64,000 bases of DNA from Gloeopeniophorella convolvens. Taxonomy: Eukaryota; Basidiomycota; Agaricomycetes; Russulales. Location: the NCBI GenBank assembly GCA_022496205.1, contig WTXD01000011.1, positions 556,108-620,107 of the forward strand. The letters are read 5' to 3'. The notes beneath the pieces are model-generated. The model searched no databases and was not told the DNA's origin. It saw nothing but the letters and a program-made list of their open reading frames with translations. The translations under genes and the position numbers were made by a program. Shown piece after piece: positions 47,521 to 57,019 of this stretch. The number at the start of each line of letters is the position of its first letter. Within the stretch, counting starts at the first letter, position 1.

Positions 47521-48340
47521 GGGACTGGCTAGTGGAACGCGCAGCCTCGTACATGAAAACTGTAGGTTACGATAGCAGTGCAGGAGTTATCGCTCGCAAT
47601 TGATATTGAGTCTTTGTGCAATCACTTTGGAGAGTCCCACGGTATCCGTCTGCCCTGCCCAACCAGCCTTCAGGCGAATTTTGTCTGTGTGTTGTCTGTG
47701 GATCTATCCGGTGAAATCCTGGCCACTCGCTGGGGTTCCGGGCCAGAGTCTAGTTCACGTCTTGGTTTGACCGTGGCGACACGACATCACATGATTCACC
47801 GAACATGCGCAGAGACCTCCGGATGGCCTCCGATTTGGGCTGACGATCGCCATTCTTGCCTCGGTTCGCACCCTACCGTCAGCACCCGGCCCTCCAGCAC
47901 TGCGCTCGCCTGCGGATCGAAGTAGTTACTCTCGTCTAGTAGCACAAATTTCCCGCTTCTTCTCTCTGGCACCACGCAGCAGACCACGCCCCCGCACCTC
48001 GCGGCATTGCGCAGATGGTGTCATTCACCCAGACGTCACTCAGGGGCCCATGTGACTGCCGCACTCCCATGGCGCAAAGATGCACACTTTTTCTCGTCCT
48101 GTTCAAGCATCCCGCTGAACATACAGTGATTGGCCATGCCGGCGCGCGACTTGCATCTCCTGCTACGTGCTAAGGACGAGGCGATTGTACTCCTCGCTTG
48201 GAGAGTAGAGCTGGGGCGAGCTGCGATGCACCGTGTGCGCAGTCTCACGCTGTCCTCGTATGAGGGCATATACGGCAGTTGCCAAGACTAGTCTTCAAAG
48301 CTATTGGAGGGTTCGGTCTTGTGTTTCGATGTACCTCCGT
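47521..48340. other. Intergenic, no gene seen
   Basis: About 0.8 kb before the first BTB gene; only short conflicting frames. Confidence 0.5.
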
Positions 48341-48348
48341 TATAAAAG
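48341..48348 (+). promoter_or_regulatory. TATA box of BTB1
   Basis: TATAAAAG, 75 nt upstream of the ATG at 48416. Confidence 0.6.
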
Positions 48349-48415
48349 TTCCAGGTCGCAGAATACTGTGCGGTGTATCCTCAGCCTACGGGACCTGCTT
48401 CCGGTCTCTTCTACG

Positions 48416-49380
48416 ATGGGTGATTCTGTGTTGTATGGCCTGTCTGAGGTTTCAGAGTCGAGGGTCCCGTCGCCGGCGACACCTGCGGCATCCGATGTCC
48501 ACTCCTTCTACGAGGAGCCGCTGCCCCGGGAATATGTTGGCGGCCCTCCGGAGCGGCCGTTTTACTTCGACGACTCTCAGGTGGTCCTTCAGGTATGCAA
48601 CGCAGCGTTGTCCTTGTTCATCCATCGTAATGATCGTCCTCTATTTGACAGGTGGAAGGACAGACGTACAAGATTCACCGCTACTTCCTCGTCCGGGAAT
48701 CAGAGTGTTTCAAAGACATGTTCTCTCTCCCGCAGGGAGACTCAGGCGCAGCGATAGAGGGCTCGGATGACGAGCATCCCATCGTGCTCGAGGGTACCAC
48801 GATCTTGGAGTTTGACAGCATCCTGCAGTTCTTCTACTTCGGGTGTGTGGCGCCCGACCCTGTTGGATCAGTGAGGTGTCCGGCTGACCTGGGCCCGGCG
48901 GGTGCAAGCATGCACTCGAACTTTAGGGCCACCCTCCCGCAATGGTTAGCGATGCTTGCGATGTCCACGCGCCTCTTCTTCGACGAGGTTCGCGCGAGGT
49001 CCATTGCGGAGATCACGGCTCGCCTTGACGAAATGGACCCCTTTGACCTCATCAACACGGCCAATAAATACGAGGTCGATCAGTGGTTGATGCCCGCCTA
49101 CCGGAGGATCGTCACGCGAGCCGCCCTCGTCACGGAGGGGGAGGCACGCAGTATCCCCTTCTCTACCACCATAATGTTGGTGCGGTCTAGAGAGCGGGTC
49201 TGGAAACAGGGCCGTGACCCGAATGTCAACTACGGCTGGACTCAGGCATCCCCGCACCATGTGGATCTCGTTATCGACGAGGAGCTCCGAGAGATGAGAC
49301 TCTGGCATCGATCGTCATCCAGTGGGGAGGAACCAGCCATTCAGCGCCAGACTCGGATGGCGGGTACTAGACTGCGATGA
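48416..49380 (+). CDS. BTB/POZ domain protein 1 (intact)
   Basis: BTB domains mediate dimerisation and often Cullin-3 binding; the role here is unknown. Three exons (48416-48592, 48652-48842, 48909-49380) total 840 nt, 279 residues. Exon 1 ends with ERPFYFDDSQVVLQ. Exon 2 is the BTB core: GQTYKIHRYFLVRESECFKDM, FSLPQGDSG, DDEHPIVLEGTTILEFDSIL, QFFYFG. Exon 3 is helical: MHSNFRATLPQWLAMLAMST, RSIAEITARLDEMDPFDLI, DQWLMPAYRRIVTRAALVT. The first intron has a normal GT donor. This is the leftmost and best preserved member of a tandem cluster extending to 62.8 kb. Confidence 0.88.
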
Positions 49381-49895
49381 GCTCGGAACCGTGTACTAGA
49401 CCGGAGTCGCGTTCCGCGAGTCCGGGAGCGAACGGATCCCGGACCTCCGACCGGTCCGGCTCTCCGGACCCTAACCTTTAACCCACTCCCGGCACCCCTT
49501 GTCTAGTACCCCTTTCCCATTCCCGCAACCTTTCAAGAATTGGCCCGACTCCATAACAGTGTGCGCTCCATAATCATGATTTCACTTCATTGCACAGATG
49601 TCACGTCCGCTCGCGCGCTAGGCCTTTTCCCTTTATCTGCGTCCCATCCCCTGATTTCCTGTGCGCACCCTTTGTTTACGTATAAATCCTGTCCACGTCG
49701 CCGTGTAAAATGAACTCCCGCTCTGCTCCAGAAACTCCCCCACGTGTACGCTCGAGCGCCCTCATCCTCCCGCTCCGCTTTCGTCTCGCGCCACTGCGCG
49801 TAGTCGTTTTGCATCGAGTTATCGCACCGCTGTCCCGATCAGCACTCAAAGCTGGCGGAATATCGTCATCTGGGTTGCCTCCCGTGTGCGGTGCC

Positions 49896-49920
49896 TCGAA
49901 AGTCGATATATACTACGGCG
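49896..49920 (+). promoter_or_regulatory. Promoter block shared by BTB2 and BTB3
   Basis: GCCTCGAAA-TGA/CGA-TATATA-like block about 90 nt upstream of the BTB2 ATG. A clearly related block lies at 53339-53364 at the same distance from the BTB3 ATG, so the tandem duplication carried the promoter. Confidence 0.45.
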
Positions 49921-49995
49921 ACCGTTACCGACTAAGGCGCTGTCATCGCTCGCCAATCCTAACGAAGAGCCGCCCTTTGGGTCGCAAGCAGCACT

Positions 49996-50838
49996 ATGGC
50001 AACTGACACCGTTTCCTCCGCGTCTTACAAGCCTGACCTAACCTCATACATCCCCGAGCCACCCTTCCAAACAGCCATTCTACTTCCCAGACGGTCAAGT
50101 AGTCTTCCAGGCAAGTCCACAACCTCGTCCGTCATCGGTCATCCCCCAGGGCCTGACTCACTATTACTCAACATCCCACAGGTAGAGGGGCGGATATACA
50201 AGATTCACCGCCATTTCCTTGAACGGGAGTCCGAGTTCTTCCGGGACTTGTTCCCTCTACCGCAGGGAGACTCAAAGGCAGATGCTGTGGAGGGAAAGGA
50301 TGATGACCACCCCATCAAACTCGTGGGCACGACCACCGCGGAATTTGATAGTCTCTTGCGGTTCTTCTACTTTGAGTGAGTAGCATGTGGTACTGGAACG
50401 AAACCACACACTAATCCGGGTCTCAGGATGCACTCGGACTATAAGCCTTCCTTGGATGAGTGGATGACCACACTGTCGATTTCCACCCGCTTCATCTTTG
50501 ATAAAGTTCGCGAAAGGGCCATCGCGGAGATCACGGCTCGCCTCAATAGCTTCGACCCCTTTGAACTCATTGCGGGCGCAAACAAGTACGACGTCGATCA
50601 GTGGCTTACGCCTGCATATCGTAGGATCGTACTTCGGAGCGCCATCATAGCAGAGAGGGAGGCTCTCAGCATCCCCTTCTCCACTTCCATGATGCTAATG
50701 CGTGCCCGAGAGCGCTTTTGGAAGCAATATTATCATCACCAGTAATCCGATATTTACGATGGTACCATCAACCATCCAGAAGTAGATCCTATCATTGACG
50801 AACACATCCGCGCGATTAAAAGTAGCAAGTTACAGTGA
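49996..50838 (+). pseudogene. BTB/POZ protein 2, decaying copy
   Basis: Same three-exon plan as its neighbours. Exon 1 starts MATDTVSSASYKPDLTSY. At 50061-50068 the frame needs a one-base skip (an extra base) to reach KQPFYFPDGQVVFQ. The first intron has a GC donor (GCAAGT at 50111) and acceptor CCCACAG ending 50181. Exon 2 is intact (GRIYKIHRHFLERESEFFRDL, DDDHPIKLVGTTTAEFDSLL). Exon 3 is intact up to a TAA at 50743-50745, where BTB3 has TAC; the reading frame then continues with recognisable SDIYDGTINHPEVDPIIDEHI to the ancestral stop at 50838. With an N-terminal frameshift and loss of the last 31 codons, it may be non-functional, although the BTB core itself is undamaged. Confidence 0.75.
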
Positions 50839-51569
50839 GTCGTAGAGGGACGTCTTTACTTGCATGTCGTTAGTAGGCTCGGGTCAGTTGTCACCGGTCA
50901 AACAAGGCGCCGTCACATTTGCCTAGGGTACATCATACCCTATGTCATCAATCTGCAGGGCGTGCACGGCAATATAGCTGGAGCAATTCGGAGTATGCCT
51001 TGAGCCGCATTGTCACTCACTGTGTGGTAATAAGTAGGTGGAGTCCTTGACGGTGACCGGTGATTGACATCCGCCTGGCCGAGCGGTGTCAGGCGTTGGT
51101 CCGAACCACGCCGCCAATCATGCTCGCGGGCCTGTAGCTACTTGTAGATTCGGCGAGCTCCGAATCGCTTGCGCACGGACCTTCCGTCTCTGTATGGTTT
51201 TGTCACAAGACGACGGTCGAACGTCGAACGTTATGACCGCAACGACTTTTGGGGTCCCATCGCAGTTTGTCTCAAATGACGCCCAAGCGACGTCGAACCC
51301 CGATCCCGATACGCGTCATTCGGAGTTGTTCCAGACTCGTGGTTGCTGTTTCGCCCTAGTCTCGGATCCAGCCGTTGTAGCGCCTACCCAGGCACAAACG
51401 CACGGGTCTCGTACAACGTCTGGGGCATTTGGCCCAGGCACCGTACGTCCGTGACGGCACATAACACCTGGTCACGGTGATCCGTACTTCGTGATAGCAC
51501 ATCCCCCTCAGTTCGTTTGCTCTGTCCTCGTCCCCATCTTCCCTCACCCTTGCATTATTTACTCTCTCA

Positions 51570-51672
51570 AAGTCTCACCCTAAACCCTAGCCCCGAAATT
51601 CAAAACCCTAGCCCCAAAATATCTAACCCTATCCCCGAAACCCTCAAACCCTAGCCCCAAAATCCTCATCCT
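51570..51672. repeat. Degenerate telomere-like repeat, C-rich orientation
   Basis: Begins TCTCACCCTAAACCCTAG and continues with about seven CCCTA(A/G)-type units spaced by CCCCGAAA/CCCCAAAA. Interstitial, not a chromosome end, because coding DNA lies on both sides. It pairs with the G-rich copy at 52083-52170. Confidence 0.75.
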
Positions 51673-52082
51673 ACACTCAGAACTCCTCGCTGCTGTCCCA
51701 ATCCTTGTAATCCTTGTATTATATTTCAAGCTAGGTATCATGTTAGACCCTGTGCAGTATTATCCCGATGAGATCACGCTATCCAGAGCATGGTGCAGTC
51801 AGACTGCTAAGTGTTACTGTAGAGTAGATAGAATGCTACATGCGTGTGTCAATTATAGGCTGCATGCTAATATAAGTGGACACAAATGTCCCAGTGATAC
51901 CCCCAGGCTCTCAAGTACATTCCTGAGGCAACGCATGAGCGGGAAAGGGTGGAGCGAGGAGAAATGGCATGGAGTTGGGGGAGTCGGGGACGGGTCCGGA
52001 ATGTCGGGCCGCCCGGAAGTCCGAGCTCGGAAGACGGCTTCGTACTTCGAGTCTGCGCACGCTGATCGCACGCTGGGTCATG

Positions 52083-52170
52083 CCGGGTCTAGGGTCTAGG
52101 GTGTTGAGGTGAGGGTTTTAGGGTGAGGGTGTCGGGGTGAGGGTTTGACATTTTAGGGTGAGATTTCTGT
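52083..52170. repeat. Degenerate telomere-like repeat, G-rich orientation
   Basis: GGGTCTAGGGTCTAGGGTG followed by GAGGG-TTTTAGGG units, ending TTTTAGGGTGAGA. Its reverse complement starts TCTCACCCTAAA like the array at 51570, so the two form an inverted pair about 400 bp apart. Confidence 0.75.
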
Positions 52171-52288
52171 GAAAGTGAGCTAGTACACAGTGCTTGTTCA
52201 GTTTTGACAACATGAAGCGCAGAGAGTCGAAGTCGCGCGATGTCACGCTGTGACACGGACGTACAGTGCCTGGACCAAATGCCCCAGA

Positions 52289-52445
52289 CGCTCTAGAGGA
52301 GATTTGTGCAGGGGAAGGGGGTGGGCGGCTATGAAAACTTTATTCTCGAGCAACCAATGAACAACGATACATTCAGTCTCAGTTCGAGTCCGCTCGCCGC
52401 CCACTCGGACCACTCCCCCCCTGCACAAGAATCTCCTCCAGAGCG
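52289..52445. repeat. Foldback inverted repeat, arms about 41-50 bp
   Basis: Left arm 52289-52329 (CGCTCTAGAGGAGATTTGTG... to TGGGCGGC) is imperfectly complementary to 52396-52445, with a 66-nt loop. A few small gaps lie in the G-rich part. Confidence 0.75.
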
Positions 52446-53435
52446 GATGGAAACGAGACTAGTTTCGCCCGGGCCTATGCATCGATCTTCTCTGTCACTC
52501 CGGGCATGAGTTGCACAGAGGACGTTCTCCATGTGTCTCGTCGCATTCTCGCGACCGTTGACGTTCAATAAACGTCTTTGTTCATCTCAGCTTCAGGCTC
52601 TCACATGACTGGTTCCGCGTGCCTGAGGCGCAAAGAAGTGCCTCTCTTCTCTGTACTATCCGGGTGTGCTGCCACCGGGATCGCGATGTGGGTCGCACCG
52701 TCGCACGGGCCGGCGATCGTGACTATGGATTGAATTTCTAGAATGAAACTGCTTTACTCGAGTCCTGGCACCTCATGGATGCCGTACGCCGTCCAGTCGC
52801 GAACCCCACCCCCCTTAGCGGGTGTCAAGAAACTCTGGCTGACTTTATAGTCAATTTATAGTCGCGACACACCACCGTCTACTGTCGACGAGCAACGTCT
52901 ATGATCACACTGACCCCAGCTCGCACTCTAGCCTGAGCGAGAAGCCCCGGCACCCTGCTGCGCCTGCGGATCGAAGGCGCAACCCCTGTCTAGCATCACG
53001 CTCAGTGCATAGGACGACAGGTCCGTTCGTGCAAATGCCGTTCTGGGTTCATGCGCCAACTGTGCATTGTGCGCACGGCACAAAAAACACACCCAGATGC
53101 AACGGCACTCCGACTTCTCATCCACATGCCATGTCGCAGCGCGTGCCCCATCTGCTGCGGAGTTTTAGAAATGAGTTAAGGATGTTCCTTGGGCCCTATG
53201 CATGCTGCGCTGCGCAGTCAGTGCGCATCCTCGTTCTGCGGCGTGCGACTTCTGTGCGCAAACATTGATCTGACTCTAACCATTGGTTACGGAAGTTGGC
53301 GAGGTTATCGATCAGTGGGCCGCGCGTCGTGTGTCATGCCTCGAAATTGACATATATCATGGCGGCTGCTGGCAGACGGCCCCGTTATCGAACCTCGAAC
53401 GACCCCTCTACGGTGTCGAATCTACCAGTAGTACG

Positions 53436-54272
53436 ATGGCTTCTGATACTTTCCCTGGGCCTCACTACAAGCGTGAATCTACCCCACACCTCCAAGAGCC
53501 CCCTCTAAACAGCCATTCTATTTCCCAGATGGCCAAGTTGTTTTCCAGGCAAGTTCACAGGCTCATCTACCATCGATTATCCCCCAGGGTCTGACTCGCC
53601 GTTGTCACTCGACGTCCAGGTTGGAGCGCGGATATACAAAATCCACCTTTACTTCTTCGAACGGGAATCCGAATTCTTTCGGGACTTGTTCTCTCTACCG
53701 CAGGGAGACTCAACAGCAGAAGCCGCAGAGGGGAAGGATGACGACCATCCCATCAAAATCATGGGGGCGACGGTTACGGAATTCGACTCTCTCTTACGCT
53801 TCTTCTACTTTGGGTAAGTGCGTGTGCTGGAACGATTTCACGCTTTGACCTAGGTCTCAGGATGCACTCAGACTATAAGCCTACCATAGACGACTGGCTG
53901 TCCATCTTGTCGATCTCCACCCGCTTCATTTTCGATAAAGTTCGCGAAAAGGCTATCGCGGAGATTACGGCTCGCCTCAACGATTTGGACCCGTTTGAGC
54001 TCATCGCAGGCGCTGAAAAGCATAACATTGATCAGTGGCTCATGCCCGCATATCGTAGGATCGTGCTTCGGAGCGCCCTTGTATCGGAGAGGGAGGCCCT
54101 CAACATCCCCTTATCCACTTCCATAATGCTAATGCGTTCCAGGGAACGCTTTTGGAAGCAATATTATCATTACCAGTACTCCGATACCTACGATGGTACC
54201 ATCAGCCATCCAGAAGTGGACCCTATCATTGACGAACAGATCCGAGCGATGAGAAGTAGTAAGATACAGTGA
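53436..54272 (+). CDS. BTB/POZ domain protein 3, exon 1 frame disturbed
   Basis: Very close to BTB2. The ATG at 53436 gives MASDTFPGPHYKRESTPHLQ. At about 53501-53507 one base is missing relative to the frame of KQPFYFPDGQVVFQ, the opposite sign of the BTB2 defect at the same place. The first intron has a GC donor (GCAAGT at 53549) and acceptor ending 53619. Exon 2 (ARIYKIHLYFFERESEFFRDL, DDDHPIKIMGATVTEFDSLL) and exon 3 (MHSDYKPTIDDWLSILSIST, DQWLMPAYRRIVLRSALVS, YHYQYSDTYDGTISH) are intact to the stop at 54272. If the indel is real, translation from this ATG fails before the BTB core; an unrecognised alternative start is possible. Confidence 0.7.
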
Positions 54273-54413
54273 GCCGTTGGAGGGCGTCCGTGCGTACATG
54301 TCGTGTTATAGGCTTATATAGGCTAGTTGTCACTGGTCAAAGAAGAGGTCCTTGTATTTGCCTAGTAGATACGCTGTAAGACTCACCGTAGTGATAAGAG
54401 TAGTATTCCAGTC

Positions 54414-54459
54414 TTGAACGTTGAAACGTTCAACGCTCAATGTTCACGTTGAACATTGA
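54414..54459. repeat. Two adjacent perfect hairpins
   Basis: TTGAACGT-TGAA-ACGTTCAA (54414-54433, 8-bp arms) is followed after 3 nt by TCAATGTTCA-CGT-TGAACATTGA (54437-54459, 10-bp arms). They lie about 140 nt downstream of the BTB3 stop. Confidence 0.85.
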
Positions 54460-54853
54460 CTCCCCACTCGGATATTGGTATATTTGAACGATTGAACTCG
54501 AGTTGGTGTCAGGCAATGCGACATAGCAGCGACCCACGTGCAAATGTACGAAAAAAAAACCATTCACGTGCCCGCCAAGCGCGGCGTAGCTGACTCAGCC
54601 AGTATCGGGATGCAGGGCCGGCAGTGCCTTTCTTCTCCATCGTCGAGGTGTGCTGCCACTGCGTTTGCACAAGCCAGCTGCTAATATTGGTTGTGAAACT
54701 TCTGGAATGAGATAGCTTCGGTCGTGTTTCACCTGCTCAGACGCCGTGTGCTGCGCAGTCGCGCAACTACATTCTATTACAACGGCTCTCCAGTGCGGTC
54801 GTTTGCAATTCGATTTGAAAACTGTTGGACGGGATCGTACGGCCCCCCCTCAC

Positions 54854-54859
54854 TATAAG
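54854..54859 (+). promoter_or_regulatory. Possible TATA box of BTB4
   Basis: TATAAG 65 nt upstream of the ATG at 54919. Confidence 0.4.
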
Positions 54860-54918
54860 TATGACAATTCTTTGTGAACAGCCTCACAGGACAACTACTT
54901 GTCTCTGCATCTTCAACA

Positions 54919-55813
54919 ATGGCCCGCAGGAATTCTAAGAAATGGTCGCCTCGGAACCCCGACTCCGCACCCTCCCCGCCGGACTCATTCTCCAAGCGGC
55001 CATTTTACTACGTGGATCGTCAAGCGGTCTTCCAGGCAAGTCACGCCTAGTGATATTCTCCGTCCTACTTGGCTTGACTCAGCATGCAGGTTGAGGAGCA
55101 GCTGTACAGGATCAATTGTTACTTCCTTGAACGTGAATCTCAGTTCTTCCGGGACATGTTCTCTCTGCCGCAGGGAGACTCCGCAGCACATACGGGGACT
55201 ATGGAAGGAAAGGACGATGATCATCCCATCAAGCTTGCGGGCACGACCGTCGTGGAATTCGACAGTCTCCTGCGGTTCTTCCACTTCGGGTACGCGATGC
55301 ACAGCGCGGCTTTGACGGGTCTTATCGAGAACTGACACGGATCCCAGGATGCACTCAGACTTTCAACCCACGCCGGACGAGTGGATGGCCATCTTGTCTA
55401 TCTCGACGCGCCTTATGTTCGATAAAGTCCGCGAAAGAGCTGTCACGGAGATCACAGCTCGTGTCAAAACCATGGATCCCTTCAAGCTTATTGCAGGAGC
55501 GAAGAAATACGATGTTGATCAATGGCTCATGCCTGCATACCGGAAGATCGTCATTCGGGCAGACTTGATCACAGATGCAGAGGCTCTCAGTATCCCTTTC
55601 GCCACTGCTATGATGCTTACGCGGTCCAGAGAGCAGTTTGGGAGGCAAACAGGCTTAAACAGCAATTACCATTACGGTTCTCGAAGTAACAACAGCGACT
55701 ACTACGGTCGCGTCTACAACGATAATTTCAACATCAATGATAGCCACCCAGTAGCGGACTCTATCATCAATGCTCAGGTCCAGATGATGGATACCGGGGG
55801 AGGGCAGGGCTGA
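54919..55813 (+). CDS. BTB/POZ domain protein 4 (intact)
   Basis: The ATG at 54919 gives MARRNSKKWSPRNPDSAP, then SFSKRPFYYVDRQAVFQ in one uninterrupted frame, unlike BTB2 and BTB3. The first intron again has a GC donor (GCAAGT at 55036), acceptor GCATGCAG ending 55089. Exon 2: EQLYRINCYFLERESQFFRDM, FSLPQGDSAAHTGTMEGKDD, GTTVVEFDSLLRFFHFG. Exon 3 from about 55348: MHSDFQPTPDEWMAILSIST, AVTEITARVKTMDPFKLIAG, DQWLMPAYRKIVIRADLIT, and a longer Asn/Tyr-rich tail (SRSNNSDYYGRVYNDNFNIN) ending at 55813. The intact frame shows that this GC-intron subgroup can encode a full-length protein. Confidence 0.85.
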
Positions 55814-56081
55814 GCGAGAAGTACTTACATGGCAACGTATCTGATTCGAGGCCACAGCCTCAGTTGTGATCCTCTAGTCTACCTAGAACACGCGTCTGCA
55901 TCGTGTGGGCTGTAGAGCCGCCAATGCCCCCGTAGCGCCATGAGTCCATCGGCGATACTTATTGCGAGACGATCTGGGAGGCGCTTGGAACTGGGCCCGG
56001 CGTAGCACCCAGGGCTTTCTACCCAAAATGCCGTATAGTAAAGGGATGGCACAATAGCAATCTCACACACCGCGTTATTCA

Positions 56082-56640
56082 TTGAAAATAAAGGGTGACG
56101 AGTCGACCACGAACACGAAGGGTAAGGACGACAACCACCCTGTCAGACTGGCGGGAACGACCCGTCATGGAATTTCGCGGCCTCCTGCGCATGTTTTACT
56201 TCGGGTATGTAGTGCGCCCGACGTACATTCGAACAAGACACTGATCAACCTAGTTGCTAGGATGTGTCCGTATTATAACCCCGCCCTGTCTGAATAGGTC
56301 ACAATATTGTTGATTTCTGCGCGCTTCTTCGACGGGACGCATGAGAGGGCGATTTACCAAATCACCTTGCCTGGACAAGATGAAGACCTCGGGCTCGTCA
56401 GTGGTGAGAAAGTATAATGTCGAAAAATGGCTCATACCTCCCTACAACAGGGCCGTATTGAAGGACAATCTGCTCACATATTTCAAATCTCGCACCATCC
56501 CCCCTAATGCCACCATGTTGATGGCGGCGGACCAGAGAGCGGCTTTGGATACGGGCCCATGGTAACCCGGATTATCACGTTCACCTAGACTGGATGAGAT
56601 CCATCCTCACAGGGGAGATTCGCATCATGAAAGAAGCCAC
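56082..56640 (+). pseudogene. BTB/POZ remnant 5
   Basis: Only fragments survive: a piece of the BTB core (EGKDD-like KGKDDNHPVRLAGTT and, in another frame, LLRMFYFG at about 56178-56204) and part of the helical exon (RKYNVEKWLIPPYNRAVLKD, then IPPNATMLMAADQRAALD). There is no usable start, the N-terminal exon is absent, and at least two frame changes are needed. The order of fragments matches the family. Confidence 0.75.
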
Positions 56641-57019
56641 CTTCGAACACGCAGTGAGGCCGGAGCAAGATACTTCGGATGGGGACGAATTCACGTCAGC
56701 CAAGGGCGTGTGCTTTGCGACGTCTGTGACCACGTAAGGCAATTACTAGTCGGTGTTCATTGGCGTGGGACAGAGATGACAGCAGCGCCGGGCTCACTTG
56801 TAGCAGGCCGCAAACGCGCAGCGGATCCGATGCACAGTTTGCCTAGTTCGACCACCCGGGCTGCATAGTGGACCATGTGGTACCTACAAAACGATATCGT
56901 GCGTCGTGCTTCAATTGAAGCTTTTGTCGGCATGTGCTGTCCCGTGCGGGGCTGTTGCGGCGAGCTGGTCCTCCCCTGGCCGTCAAAGTCCCAATACCTC
57001 CACTTTCTGCGCCAAAGCA

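Larger units (their letters stand above)
51110..52600. mobile_element. About 1.45 kb of extra DNA between BTB2 and BTB3, probable insertion
   Basis: The 3' flanks of BTB2 and BTB3 align in outline: TTGCCTAG, the GTGATAAG-type stretch, GGTGTCAGGC at 51088 versus 54509, and GTGCCTCTCTTCTC at 52638 versus GTGCCTTTCTTCTC at 54627. In BTB2 the last two landmarks are about 1.55 kb apart, in BTB3 only about 0.12 kb. The additional DNA contains the inverted telomere-like repeats and a foldback repeat. Exact borders and any target duplication could not be fixed by eye, and no transposase is present. Confidence 0.5.

Noticed and set aside
51068..51155. tRNA-like stretch with an A-box-like TGGCCGAGCGG
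   Set aside because: No B box (GGTTCGANTCC) at the right distance and no pairing acceptor stem.
51570..52170. True telomere or chromosome end
   Set aside because: Repeats are degenerate, inverted relative to each other and flanked by genes on both sides.
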